In this document: positions 43,655 to 52,614 of the stretch, one piece after another
How positions within the stretch are numbered: the stretch's first letter is position 1
How the letters are laid out: the number at the start of each line of letters is the position of its first letter
Source of the DNA: Pseudogulbenkiania subflava DSM 22618
Lineage (GTDB): Bacteria > Pseudomonadota > Gammaproteobacteria > Burkholderiales > Chromobacteriaceae
Length of the DNA stretch: 64,000 bases
Direction: 5' to 3'
Assembly: GCF_900177275.1 (NCBI RefSeq)
Contig: NZ_FXAG01000003.1
Location: forward strand, 154,774-218,773
The notes under the pieces: generated by a model
Told to the model about the DNA's origin: nothing
Database searches by the model: none
The model's input: only the letters and a program-made list of their open reading frames with translations
Position numbers and translations under genes: made by a program

Positions 43655-44806
43655 ATGAAAAAACCCGCCAAAAACCCTTCGCGCCAGCGCGGCCTGATCC
43701 TGGCCAGCCTGGTGTTCGCCATCGCCGCCATCGGTTATGGCGCCTACTGGGCCACCGTGCTGCGCTACCAGGAAGACACCGACGACGCTTACGTCAACGG
43801 CCACCTGATCCAGCTCACGCCGGAGATCGCCGGCACCGTGGTCAGCATCGCCGCCGACGACACCGACCGCGTCAACGCCGGCCAGACCGTGGTGACGCTG
43901 GAAGCCAACGACGCCCGCCTGGCGTTCGAACGGGCGCGCAACGAGTTCGTGCAGGCGGTGCGCGAAACGCGCCAGCTGATCGGCAGCGAGCGCCAGCAGA
44001 ACGCCCAGGTCAGTCTGCGCCAGAGCGAGCTGGCGCGCGCCGAAGACGACCTGAAGCGGCGCCAGCAGCTGGCGGGCAGCGAGGCGCTGTCGGCCGAGGA
44101 ACTGGCGCACGCGCGCGACGCCGTGGCGACCGCGCGCGCCGCCTTGGCGGTGGCGCAGGAACAGGCCGCCAGCACCCAGGCCCTGCTCGGCCAGGAAACG
44201 CTGGCCAGCAAGCCGGCGGTGGCGCGCGCCGCCACCCGCCTCAAGGAGGCGTGGCTCGCACTCAAGCGCACCGAGGTGCGCGCCCCGCTGGCCGGCTACG
44301 TGGCGCGCCGCAGCGTGCAGGTCGGCCAGCGCGTCAACGCCGGCAGCCCGATGCTGGCGATCGTGCCGCTCGACAAGGTGTGGGTGGACGCCAACTTCAA
44401 GGAAAGCCAGCTGCACAAAATTCGCCTCGGCCAGCCGGTGGAACTGCACGCCGACATGTACGGCGGCGACGTCACCTATCACGGCAAGGTGGCCGGGCTG
44501 GCCGCCGGCACCGGCAGCGCCTTCTCGCTGCTGCCGGCGCAGAACGCCACCGGCAACTGGATCAAGGTGGTGCAGCGCGTGCCGGTGCGCATCGAGCTCG
44601 ACGCCGCCGAACTGAAGACGCACCCGCTGCGTGTCGGGCTGTCGATGCAGGTCGAAGTGAATACCCATGACCAGAGCGGCGCCACCCTGGCCGAGGCGCC
44701 GCGCACGGCGCCGGCGCAGATGACCCGCGCCCTGCCCCCGGACCTGGCGCAGGCCGACGCGCTGGTGGCGCAGCTGCTCGCCGCCAACGCCGGCAGCCAC
44801 CCCTAA
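43655..44806 (+). CDS. emrA: EmrA-type membrane fusion protein (HlyD family)
   Basis: A 383-residue periplasmic adaptor with one N-terminal membrane anchor (about 11-31). The barrel-sandwich/lipoyl halves are YQEDTDDAYVNGHLIQLTPEIAGTVVSIAADDTDRV (from about 37) and RTEVRAPLAGYVARRSVQVGQRV-like block (about 206-230), separated by a long coiled coil (about 85-200). It connects the EmrB pump to the outer-membrane factor. Ten bases after the OMF gene with GAGGAG before the ATG. Confidence 0.93.
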   Translation: MKKPAKNPSRQRGLILASLVFAIAAIGYGAYWATVLRYQEDTDDAYVNGHLIQLTPEIAGTVVSIAADDTDRVNAGQTVVTLEANDARLAFERARNEFVQAVRETRQLIGSERQQNAQVSLRQSELARAEDDLKRRQQLAGSEALSAEELAHARDAVATARAALAVAQEQAASTQALLGQETLASKPAVARAATRLKEAWLALKRTEVRAPLAGYVARRSVQVGQRVNAGSPMLAIVPLDKVWVDANFKESQLHKIRLGQPVELHADMYGGDVTYHGKVAGLAAGTGSAFSLLPAQNATGNWIKVVQRVPVRIELDAAELKTHPLRVGLSMQVEVNTHDQSGATLAEAPRTAPAQMTRALPPDLAQADALVAQLLAANAGSHP

Positions 44807-44821
44807 GCCGGAACGCCCGCC

Positions 44822-46354
44822 ATGACGCCTTCCCCGCTCACCGGTTCGCGCCTGGTATGGATCACGCTGGCGCTGTCGCTGGCGACCTTCATGCAGGTGC
44901 TCGACACCACCATCGCCAACGTGGCGCTGCCGACCATCGCCGGCAACCTCGGCGCCGCCACCAGCCAGGGCACCTGGGTGATCACCTCGTTCGGCGTCGC
45001 CAACGCCATCGCCGTGCCGCTCACCGGCTGGCTCGCCAAGCGCGTCGGCGAGGTGCGGCTGTTCGTCGCCTCGACCGTGCTGTTCGTGCTGGCCTCGTGG
45101 CTGTGCGGGCTGGCGCCGAACCTGCCGCTCCTGATCGCCTTCCGCATCCTGCAGGGCGCGGTGGCCGGGCCGCTGATCCCCTTGTCGCAGAGCCTGCTGC
45201 TGGCCTGCTATCCGCCCGAGAAGAAGGGCATGGCGCTGGCGCTGTGGGCGATGACGGTGATCGTGGCGCCGATCTTCGGCCCGCTGTTGGGCGGCTGGAT
45301 CAGCGACAACTGGCACTGGGCGTGGATCTTCTACATCAATATTCCGGTCGGGCTGTTCGCCGCCACCGTGGCGCGCCGCGAGCTACAGGGGCGCGAGAGC
45401 GAGATCAAGGCGCTGCCGATCGACCGCGTCGGCCTGACGCTGCTGGTGCTCGGCGTCGGCGCGTTGCAGCTGATGCTGGACAAGGGCAAGGAGCTCGACT
45501 GGTTCCACTCCAGCGAGGTGGTGATGATGGCCATCGTGGCGGTGGTGGCGCTGACCTACCTGGTGATCTGGGAGCTGGGCGAGGAGCACCCGATCATCGA
45601 CCTGTCGCTGTTCCGCATCCGCAACTTCACGGTCGGCGTGATCTGCATCAGCCTGGGCTACATGATGTACTTCGGCGGCGTGGTGCTGCTGCCCTTGATG
45701 CTGCAGACCCAACTGGGCTACACCGCCACCTGGGCCGGCATCGCCTCGGCGCCGGTCGGCATCCTGCCGGTGCTGCTCTCCCCGATCATCGGCAAGAACG
45801 CGCACCGCCTCGACATGCGCTGGCTGGTGACGGTGAGCCTCGGCGTGTTCGCGCTGTGCTTCTTCTGGCGCACCCACTTCTCGCCGCAGATGGACCTGGC
45901 CTACGTGATCTGGCCGCAGTTCGTGCAGGGCATCGGGTTGGCCTGCTTCTTCATGCCGCTGACCACCATCACGCTGTCGCGCGTGGCACCCAACCACGTG
46001 GCCAGCGCCTCCAGCCTGTCGAACTTCCTGCGTATCCTCGCCGGCAGCATCGGCGCCTCGGTCAGCACCACGCTGTGGGACACGCGCGAGGCGGTCCACC
46101 ACACCCAGCTCACCGCCGCCATCGACAGCGGCGGCAGCGTCGCGCAGCAGTGGTTCGGCATGCTGGGCCAGGCCGGGCTGTCGGCCGGCCAGCAGGCGGC
46201 GCTGACGGCACGCGAGATCACCACGCAGGGCTATGTGCTGGCGTCCAACGAGGTGTTCTGGGGCGCGGGTTGCCTGTTCGTGCTGCTGCTCGGGCTGATC
46301 TGGTTCGCCAAACCGCCGTTCGGGCATTCCGGCGGCGACGGCGGCGCACACTGA
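44822..46354 (+). CDS. emrB: EmrB/QacA family drug:proton antiporter (DHA2 MFS)
   Basis: A 510-residue protein with about 14 membrane segments. The DHA2 motif LDTTIANVALPTIAGNL is at about 21-37, followed by GTWVITSFGVANAIAVPLTGWLAKRVGEV and the motif C-like GPLLGGWISDNWHWAWIFYINIPVG. Export of lipophilic compounds through EmrA and the OMF is expected. It is last in the operon; the stop codon TGA is directly continuous with repeat copy E. Confidence 0.94.
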   Translation: MTPSPLTGSRLVWITLALSLATFMQVLDTTIANVALPTIAGNLGAATSQGTWVITSFGVANAIAVPLTGWLAKRVGEVRLFVASTVLFVLASWLCGLAPNLPLLIAFRILQGAVAGPLIPLSQSLLLACYPPEKKGMALALWAMTVIVAPIFGPLLGGWISDNWHWAWIFYINIPVGLFAATVARRELQGRESEIKALPIDRVGLTLLVLGVGALQLMLDKGKELDWFHSSEVVMMAIVAVVALTYLVIWELGEEHPIIDLSLFRIRNFTVGVICISLGYMMYFGGVVLLPLMLQTQLGYTATWAGIASAPVGILPVLLSPIIGKNAHRLDMRWLVTVSLGVFALCFFWRTHFSPQMDLAYVIWPQFVQGIGLACFFMPLTTITLSRVAPNHVASASSLSNFLRILAGSIGASVSTTLWDTREAVHHTQLTAAIDSGGSVAQQWFGMLGQAGLSAGQQAALTAREITTQGYVLASNEVFWGAGCLFVLLLGLIWFAKPPFGHSGGDGGAH

Positions 46355-46670
46355 GAACCCGTTCGCAAGGTGGGCAAAGTCACCAGGATTGCTCCACCAG
46401 CAATAACCGAACTCGACGCCAAGGCAACAATGACTCGTCCCCATTCCCCGTTGGCACGTGCCGATTGGACAGGGTTGGGCAAGGTTTTAAGCCGCCACCT
46501 GTTTGAGCGATTTGACGTTAGCAAATCGCGAGTTTGGCGGCGCCTTGCCCCACCCTGACCAAGCGGGAATTCACGGGCCGTCGGGATCGCGTGGGGTTGC
46601 AAGGGGACTGGCGAGACAGTCCCCTTGCCTGCTGGCGGTCAGCACCGCCCCTCAACATCGTCCGCGTAGC
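46353..46670. repeat. Repeat copy E (flank type 3, without core)
   Basis: Lies in the 420-base gap between the convergent emrB and pilE genes. From 46430 it matches copy B: GGGCAAGGTTTTAAGCCGCC, GAGCGATTTGACGTTAGCAA, then, directly after CAAATCGC, GAGTTTGGCGGCGCC and on to CGTCCGC near 46664. The hairpin core present in B is absent. A perfect 12-bp hairpin, GCAAGGGGACTG/CAGTCCCCTTGC, is at 46599-46628. The first bases after the emrB stop (TGAGAACCCGTTC) resemble the tip of copy F. No gene is seen between 46355 and 46774. Confidence 0.85.
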
Positions 46671-46774
46671 GGACACAACACCCGCCCCATGAACGTCATG
46701 CCTGAACATCGAAAACAACGTGCAAACTCGCTCGTCTAGGGACGGCCGAAACCTTAGCGGAACGTCGCCGGATG

Positions 46775-47200
46775 CTAGAGAGTACATTGCTCCTTGCCGT
46801 CCTTCCCGGTCTGGCACAGCTTGATGTTGCCGTCCTGGTCCAGCGTCAGCGTGCCGCCGACCCAGTCCTTGCCAGCCTTGGGCGAGGCCTCCAGCTGGTA
46901 CTCGCCGTCGTCGGTGTTCTTGGCCGTGCTGGCGAAGGCGATGTCGTAGAACTCGGTGGCGGTCACCGGCAGGGAGGGCCAGGCGGTGGACGATTGCTTG
47001 AAGGTGCCCTTCTCGCTGTACCAGCGCTCGAGGAAGTGGGCATTGTCGAGCAGCGCGGCGCGTGCCTCGCTCTGGCGCGCGCGGATCACGTGCTCGCGGT
47101 ACGAGGGCAGCGCCAGCGACGCCAGGATGCCGACCACCGCCAGCGCGATCAGCAGTTCGATCAGGGTGAAGCCCCGGCTTCGGCCAATCTTGTACCGCAT
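46775..47200 (-). CDS. pilE: Type IV minor pilin, PilE-like
   Basis: A 141-residue prepilin. The class III signal is SRG/FTLIELLIALAVVGILASLALPSY, with cleavage after Gly and the Glu5 needed for assembly. The mature domain ends in CQTGKDGKEQC, a disulfide-bounded D-region loop. It shares one base with the pilY1 stop and closes the fimT-pilVWXY1E operon, where PilE is a minor (priming) pilin and not the main subunit. Confidence 0.9.
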   Translation of the reverse strand: MRYKIGRSRGFTLIELLIALAVVGILASLALPSYREHVIRARQSEARAALLDNAHFLERWYSEKGTFKQSSTAWPSLPVTATEFYDIAFASTAKNTDDGEYQLEASPKAGKDWVGGTLTLDQDGNIKLCQTGKDGKEQCTL

Positions 47201-50184
47201 CAGAATATCTCCCGCCAGGCGATGCGCCTGCCTTGTTTGCCAGCGTCGCCGGGGATGCCCACCCCCGCCGGCGACCCGTCGTTGCTGCCGCCGAACGCCA
47301 GCCGCAGCCCCCTGCCGGCCTTGGCGATGACGGCGTTGTCGCGGTTGGTGACCTGGCCGTTCTGGTCGGCATAACTCTGCCATTGATAATTGCTGGCGGC
47401 ACTGACGTAGAGCCGCAGCGCCGACGGCATGCCCACTTCGGAGCGCACGCCGCTGGGGATCTGGGCCGCCTTGCCCGTTTCGAACACCGCCCAGTCGGCG
47501 ACCGTGCCCTTGTCGTCGCCGTTCAGATCGAACGCGGTCTTGAGCGGGGCCGCCCCGGAGAGCGGGTCCAACGACATCAGCCAGCCGTCGCCGCCGACCG
47601 AACACTGCAGGTTCGCCACGAAGGGAAGCTGCGTGGTGAAGTAGAGCCGCTCGCCGACCAGCACCGGGGCGTGCAGCAGGCGCTCGCCGCTGGCGGCCGC
47701 CAGGTCCAGGAACCAGCCGCCGGCCGCCTTCTCGCCGATGGCGACCGGATGGCTGGTGGTGCGGCGCACGGTGTAGTCGTGCAGGCTGCCATCGGCCATC
47801 TTCACCGTGCTGCCGACTTCGCCGTCGAGGCTCTGGCGCACGATCAGCCCCCGCCCGCCGGCGCCCTCGCGGTCGCCGTACTGGTAATACTTGCCGCTCT
47901 GCGGCGTGTCCCACAGCCCGTACACGCTCTGACCGGTGATGGAGCGGCGGTCAGTGTCGTACAGCAGCTGGCCGCTGCCGAACAGCACCATGTAGCCGTC
48001 GCCACCCGGGCGCCGGTACAACGCCGGCGTGGCGGTGACCGGCTGGCTGGCGTCGCCCTGCCAGAACGGGCTGGCCGGCGCCGCCCAGTCGCCGCGCAGG
48101 TCGAAGCGCCACACATTGCCCTTGAGGTCGCCGGCGTAGACCACATCGGCCACCTTGTCGCCGTCGAAGTCCAGCACCGCCGGCCCGGACAGGCCGTTGC
48201 CGCTGGCGCGGCCGACCTTGATCTCGCCGAGCAGGGTGCCGCTGTCCAGTTCGAACACCAGCAGCGCGGCCTGGCCGCTGGCGCTGTCGTAGCCGTTGCC
48301 GCTGATCGCCGCCCACACGCTGGCGCCGCTCGCGGGATGACGCACCTTGGCGATCACCGGTTGGCCGAAGACGTAGCCGAGCGCGCTCGCGCCACTGGCC
48401 GCGCCAGCTTCCCAGCGCACCACTTCGGCCGGCGCGGCCGCCTTGCCGCCGGCCGACATCAGCGAGCTGACGTCGAGCGCGAACAGCGCCTTGCCGCCCT
48501 GCGCCAATGCGCCCACCAGGTAGGTGCGGCCATTGTCGAGGGTCTGCGCCACGCTCGCGCCGTTGACGTAGTAGCGGTGCGGCTTGGCCGAAGAGCCGTA
48601 GTCGGGGTCGGTGAGATCGACAAGCCGGGTCAGCACCTCGAACGGCACGTAGCCCAGCACTTCCTGGTAGGCACTGTCGCCCGTCTCCTTGCGGAATACG
48701 TGCAGCATGCCGTCGTTGCCGCCCACCGCCACCAGCTGGGCGCCCGTGGCCGAGAACGTGGTCAGCGGCGAATCGATGACGTCGCCGAGCCAGGGCGAGG
48801 TGCGCTTATCGAAGCGCTGCCCCGGCATGGCGTGGCCCAGCACGAAGTGGATCACGTCGTTGGGCTGGCTGCCCAAGGTGAGCTTGTCGTTGTCGGCCAT
48901 GCCGGGCTTGAACGCCTGCGCCACCACGTTCACTTCGGCCGGCTTGCCGTTGTTCTTGCCGCACAGGCCGTTGTTGCTGCGGTTGTCGTAGTAGCGGGTA
49001 TAGACGGTGCGCTTGTCCCAGTCCGGCAGCAGCGCCTCGCTCGGCCGGCTGAAATCGGGCTTGCCCTTGGCGTCGACCGGGTAGCTCAGCAGGCGCGAGG
49101 TCCAGCTGCGGGTGTCGTAGGTGGTGTGCAGCAGCGCGCTGGTCTGGCGCTCGCCGCTGACTGGCGGCGTCGAGGTCGAGTTCTGGCGGTAGATGTCGTC
49201 CATCGCCGCGGTGAAGCTGGCCTTGAGCTGCTCCCGGTTGCTCGCAGTGAAATAGTGCCCCCGGCCCTGCGTGGCCGTTTTCTGCAACAGTGGATTATCG
49301 ACGGTGAAGCCGATGGTGTAGGTCTTGATCGACTGCCGCGCGAACGGTTCGGCGTCCCAGCCCTGCCCCTCGCCGTCGCTGCCCGAGGCGAACAGGTCGC
49401 CGGCAGCAGCGCGCCCGGCGAAGGACGGCAGGGGATTGTCATTGCCCGGCGACAGCCCCGCGAAGAGAGGGTCGCCAGACAGCGGAAACTCGTTGTCCTC
49501 GGTCGGCTCGCCGTCGGTCATCATCAGCACGAAGTTGGCCTGGCAGCGGTATTGCACCGGGCTGGCGTAGCGGCCGGAACCGCGGCTGCCCGACGCCGGA
49601 TTGACCGGCTTGTAATAGGCCGAGGCCATGCCGCGGTAATAGCGCGTCATCTCGTAGTAGGCCTCGGCCAGCGGCGTGTTGGTGTCGGCGCCGAGGCTGT
49701 CGATGGCGCTCTTGACCAGGTCGAGATGGGCCTTGCCGCCACCGACCTCCGCCACCAGCCGCCCGGCCCGGTTATAGCGCAGATCCTCGCGGTCGTTGAC
49801 GTAGTCCTTGTTGCTGGACGGATCGAACGAGAACAAGCCCCAGCGCATGTCGGGATAGGCATCGATCATGCTCTTGGTGACGTCCTTGGCGATCGACAGC
49901 CGCGTCTCGCCCTGCAGCGGGTCGAGCACGTCGCCATACCAGCAGCCACGCCAGTTGCAATACCTCTCGCGCTTCTGCCCGGTGTTGCCGTACACATCCC
50001 ATGCCATGCTGCCCGAGTTGTCGAAGAACAGCAGGATATTGGGGGTAACCTTGACCGACAGCTGCAACGGCGCGCCCGGGTAGGGGCTGCTGTAGGCAGG
50101 CAGCGTGCAACTGTTGGCCGGATAAGCCGACAGCGGGAGCAGCAGCCCGGTCAGGCCGAGCAGGGACAGGAAGCGGGAGATCAT
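47200..50184 (-). CDS. pilY1: PilY1, type IV pilus tip adhesin
   Basis: A 994-residue secreted protein. A signal peptide (about 1-23) is followed by a von Willebrand A-like domain whose MIDAS motif is DNSGSM (Asp55), with the later conserved LMMTDGEPT. The C-terminal half (about 470-990) is the PilY1 beta-propeller; DFDGDKVADVVYAGD at about 670 is the calcium site (D-x-D-x-D-x3-D) that controls pilus retraction and surface sensing in Pseudomonas. It sits between pilX and pilE with one-base overlaps on both sides. Confidence 0.95.
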   Translation of the reverse strand: MISRFLSLLGLTGLLLPLSAYPANSCTLPAYSSPYPGAPLQLSVKVTPNILLFFDNSGSMAWDVYGNTGQKRERYCNWRGCWYGDVLDPLQGETRLSIAKDVTKSMIDAYPDMRWGLFSFDPSSNKDYVNDREDLRYNRAGRLVAEVGGGKAHLDLVKSAIDSLGADTNTPLAEAYYEMTRYYRGMASAYYKPVNPASGSRGSGRYASPVQYRCQANFVLMMTDGEPTEDNEFPLSGDPLFAGLSPGNDNPLPSFAGRAAAGDLFASGSDGEGQGWDAEPFARQSIKTYTIGFTVDNPLLQKTATQGRGHYFTASNREQLKASFTAAMDDIYRQNSTSTPPVSGERQTSALLHTTYDTRSWTSRLLSYPVDAKGKPDFSRPSEALLPDWDKRTVYTRYYDNRSNNGLCGKNNGKPAEVNVVAQAFKPGMADNDKLTLGSQPNDVIHFVLGHAMPGQRFDKRTSPWLGDVIDSPLTTFSATGAQLVAVGGNDGMLHVFRKETGDSAYQEVLGYVPFEVLTRLVDLTDPDYGSSAKPHRYYVNGASVAQTLDNGRTYLVGALAQGGKALFALDVSSLMSAGGKAAAPAEVVRWEAGAASGASALGYVFGQPVIAKVRHPASGASVWAAISGNGYDSASGQAALLVFELDSGTLLGEIKVGRASGNGLSGPAVLDFDGDKVADVVYAGDLKGNVWRFDLRGDWAAPASPFWQGDASQPVTATPALYRRPGGDGYMVLFGSGQLLYDTDRRSITGQSVYGLWDTPQSGKYYQYGDREGAGGRGLIVRQSLDGEVGSTVKMADGSLHDYTVRRTTSHPVAIGEKAAGGWFLDLAAASGERLLHAPVLVGERLYFTTQLPFVANLQCSVGGDGWLMSLDPLSGAAPLKTAFDLNGDDKGTVADWAVFETGKAAQIPSGVRSEVGMPSALRLYVSAASNYQWQSYADQNGQVTNRDNAVIAKAGRGLRLAFGGSNDGSPAGVGIPGDAGKQGRRIAWREIF

Positions 50185-50834
50185 CACGGCACCACGTAAT
50201 AGCTTTGCAGCGTCACCACGCTGTTGGCGTTCTTGCCCCAGGCGCGCACGGTGAGACGGTAGAGCCGTCCGCCGCCGTCGCTGTCCTGGTAGTTCCGGTC
50301 GACCAGCTCGACCAGGTAGCGCGGGTTGGCCCACACCCCGTCCAGCGTCACCACGTCGGGACAGCGGTTCTGCACCGCGCCGCTCTTGAAGGCGTATTCC
50401 AGCGCGTTGCCGCAGGGGTGCAGCGTGGGCACGCTCTGCTTGCCGACGCTGACGTTGCGCTCCCAGGGCTGGAGCGCGCCGCCGCCCGCCTGCGCGCTGG
50501 TGGCGCACAGCCCGCTCTGCCAGCCGGCCGGATTGGCGTCGTTGCGGCAGCTGGCGCTGAACACGCCGCCGGCGCCGAACAAGGCGTCGTCGCTCTTGCC
50601 CGCCACGTCGAGCGCCTGGTCCATCTCCGCCAGCCGGGCCTCGGCCGCCTTCAACGCCAGCTCGGCGAGCTGGAAGGTGGCCTGACGGTCGCTCTGGTTG
50701 CTGCCGATACGCTGCTCGTCGACGATCAGGCGCGACGACGCCAGCACCACCAGGGTCATCATGATCAGCACCATCAGCGCCACGATCAGGGCGCTACCGC
50801 GCTGCCTCAGCCCTGCAGCGGACGCTGTGCGCAT
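50184..50834 (-). CDS. pilX: Minor pilin PilX
   Basis: A 216-residue pilin-like protein. The N-terminus RQRGSALIVALMVLIMMTLVVLASSRL is a PilX-type prepilin helix: it lacks the usual Glu5, which fits PilX family members. The rest is a mixed domain with several Cys (CRNDANPAGWQSGLC, then HPCGNAL and NRCPDVV). It overlaps pilW by 28 bases at its start and shares one base with pilY1. Confidence 0.88.
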   Translation of the reverse strand: MRTASAAGLRQRGSALIVALMVLIMMTLVVLASSRLIVDEQRIGSNQSDRQATFQLAELALKAAEARLAEMDQALDVAGKSDDALFGAGGVFSASCRNDANPAGWQSGLCATSAQAGGGALQPWERNVSVGKQSVPTLHPCGNALEYAFKSGAVQNRCPDVVTLDGVWANPRYLVELVDRNYQDSDGGGRLYRLTVRAWGKNANSVVTLQSYYVVP

Positions 50835-51847
50835 TGCACCCCTCCCCGCAAGGCCACCGTCAGCGGATAGGCCACGCTCACCTTCTGCCCCGCCTGCAGC
50901 GCCGAGGCCTGCTGCAGCGTCAGCGTCAGGCGCACCGTGCCGACCTGCCGCCAGTCGGCCACCCCGCCGGCCGCGGCGTAATGCAGGCGCGGCGTCGAGT
51001 CGGCGTCGCAATCGTCCAGCACACCGTAGTCCACGCTGAGCGACTCCACCCCGTCCGCCACCAGCGTGGCGGCGCCCAGGCTGCCGTCGGCCAGCATCTC
51101 GCGGCGCAGCAGCTGCTTTTCCCCACCGACCGCGGCCACGAAATAGGCACGCGACACCAGCGCCATCACTTCCAGCGAACCCAGCTGATGACCGGTGGCG
51201 CGGCTGGCCGTCCGGAGCGGCAGCGCATGGGCTTCGTCCAGCGTCAGCGTCTGCGCCGTCTCGCTCTTGCCCAGGGTCATACCGCTGCCGCTGGCCAGCA
51301 CGTCGATCTGCGAGCAGCTGGCCAGCGCCAGCCGGGTCCAGTTGGCCCAGTCGCCCTGCTCGGGCGGCTGGAAGGTGAGGCCGGTGACGGCGTCGCCCGC
51401 GGCGTTGACGGTGCGGGTGCCGAGCGGAAACGCACCCTGGCCGTACTGAACGATCAGCAGGTCGCTGTCCGCGCTCAGGCCGCCGAGCCAGGCATTGGCA
51501 GCGGCGCTGCCCTTGGCGAGGCCGCGCAGGCCGTTGCTGTCCTGGTCGACCTGCTGCCAGGCACTCGCCCCGCCGCGGTTCACCACCTGCCAGTCGTCGC
51601 CGCGCTCGCCGAGCACGGCGCAGCCGAAGTTGCCGGCCATGCGCAGGTCGCGCGCCAACAGCTGCAGCGCCGAGCGGGCGTCCTGCTGGCGTGTAATGCG
51701 CTGCTCGGCGGCGCGCAGGCTCTGGCGCGTCGAGACGAAACTGCCGAACACCACGGCGACGATGATCGAGCCGATGGCCATCGCGATCATCAGCTCGATC
51801 AGGGTGATGCCGCGCTGACGCACTTCAGGGCTCGAACACGAGGACAT
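50807..51847 (-). CDS. pilW: Minor pilin PilW
   Basis: A 346-residue prepilin: the signal RQRG/ITLIELMIAMAIGSIIVAVVFGSF includes Glu5, followed by a long helix (RAAEQRITRQQDARSALQLLARDLRMAGNFGC) and a large beta domain. It belongs to the priming complex with PilV, PilX and PilY1. The start at 51847 (MSSCSSPEVRQRG) overlaps the end of pilV by 23 bases. Confidence 0.9.
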   Translation of the reverse strand: MSSCSSPEVRQRGITLIELMIAMAIGSIIVAVVFGSFVSTRQSLRAAEQRITRQQDARSALQLLARDLRMAGNFGCAVLGERGDDWQVVNRGGASAWQQVDQDSNGLRGLAKGSAAANAWLGGLSADSDLLIVQYGQGAFPLGTRTVNAAGDAVTGLTFQPPEQGDWANWTRLALASCSQIDVLASGSGMTLGKSETAQTLTLDEAHALPLRTASRATGHQLGSLEVMALVSRAYFVAAVGGEKQLLRREMLADGSLGAATLVADGVESLSVDYGVLDDCDADSTPRLHYAAAGGVADWRQVGTVRLTLTLQQASALQAGQKVSVAYPLTVALRGGVQCAQRPLQG

Positions 51848-52412
51848 AGCGGTTTTCAGCGAGTGGAGAGGATGCCGTGGCGGCACGCTGGCCGCTGTCG
51901 ACCAGCGCCTGACGGCTCTTGCCGTCGAGGCGGGACGACCACACCACGCGGATCGACAGGGGGCCGCTGCCGCTGCAACCCGGATCGTCTTGGCTCGGGG
52001 CGGCGCTGCCGCGGCATACCGCCGCCTGCACGGCGTTGCCGGCGGCTAGTCCGCTGGCCAGCCCGGACTTGAAGGTCCACAGATCGAGCGCGGCGAGGTT
52101 CTGCTGGCTGCAGCCGGCGGCCTCGCGGCAGCTGCTGGCGGGAGCGCTGGCGTCGTGGCTGGCGTAACCGCTCTCGACGTAGTGCTCCCAGGACAGCACG
52201 GTGGCGCCGTTGGCATCCCGCTGACGCAACGGGTTGGCACGCATCGCCTCGGCCAGGCTTTCCGCCTGCAGCGCCACCAGGCTGCGAATCTCGGTATCGC
52301 GGGTCTGGCTCAGGGTGCGCACCTGCAGCCCGGCCAGGGCCAGCAGGCCGACCAGCAGCACGAACATGGCGATCAGCACTTCCAGCAACGAAAAGCCGCG
52401 CTGGCGGGACAC
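51825..52412 (-). CDS. pilV: Minor pilin PilV
   Basis: A 195-residue prepilin with the signal SRQRG/FSLLEVLIAMFVLLVGLLALAGLQ (Glu5 present) and a PilV C-terminal domain with Cys-rich loops (SCREAAGCSQQN). The likely start is GTG 52412, giving a four-residue leader before the cleavage Gly; the frame remains open upstream, but that part belongs to repeat copy F. The repeat forms the whole upstream region and probably supplies the ribosome-binding context (AGGTTCC before GTG). Confidence 0.87.
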   Translation of the reverse strand: MSRQRGFSLLEVLIAMFVLLVGLLALAGLQVRTLSQTRDTEIRSLVALQAESLAEAMRANPLRQRDANGATVLSWEHYVESGYASHDASAPASSCREAAGCSQQNLAALDLWTFKSGLASGLAAGNAVQAAVCRGSAAPSQDDPGCSGSGPLSIRVVWSSRLDGKSRQALVDSGQRAATASSPLAENRYVLVFEP

Positions 52413-52614
52413 GGAACCTGTCCACGATCTGTCGCGAGCGCCCCTCCGCGAGGTGAAGAGCAGCACAGAAACCGGACTGTCCTGGAGTGCATGACGATTT
52501 CTGATCGCTGTGCGAATCTCTGCGGGCACCTCTTCGGATGTGTCCCGCGATGGATTCGCACGCCGTGCACATGAGCCCCGATCAGGGGCGCGCAGCAAGA
52601 TCGTGAACAGGTTC
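52413..52614. repeat. Repeat copy F (flank type 2), inside the minor pilin operon
   Basis: Fills the complete gap between the pilV start (52412) and the fimT stop (52615). Its ends form a long imperfect inverted repeat: AACCTGTCCACGATCT at the left against AGATCGTGAACAGGTT at the right, continuing inward through GTCGCGAGCGCCCCT and AGGGGCGCGCAGCA. Flank blocks AGAGCAGCACAG and CGGGGCGCGC-type sequence match copy C. The inner module is more diverged (GAAACCGG, then ATCGCTGTGCGAATCTCTGCG and GATTCGCACGC). It could reduce or modulate transcription between fimT and pilV. Confidence 0.85.

Noticed and set aside
41795-45316. 1173-codon minus-strand frame opposite the efflux operon
   Set aside because: A shadow of the third-position GC bias of marR, the OMF, emrA and emrB; no domain pattern and it spans several real genes.
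47233-50199. 988-codon plus-strand frame opposite pilY1
   Set aside because: Same reason: low-complexity mirror of a real gene with clear PilY1 motifs.
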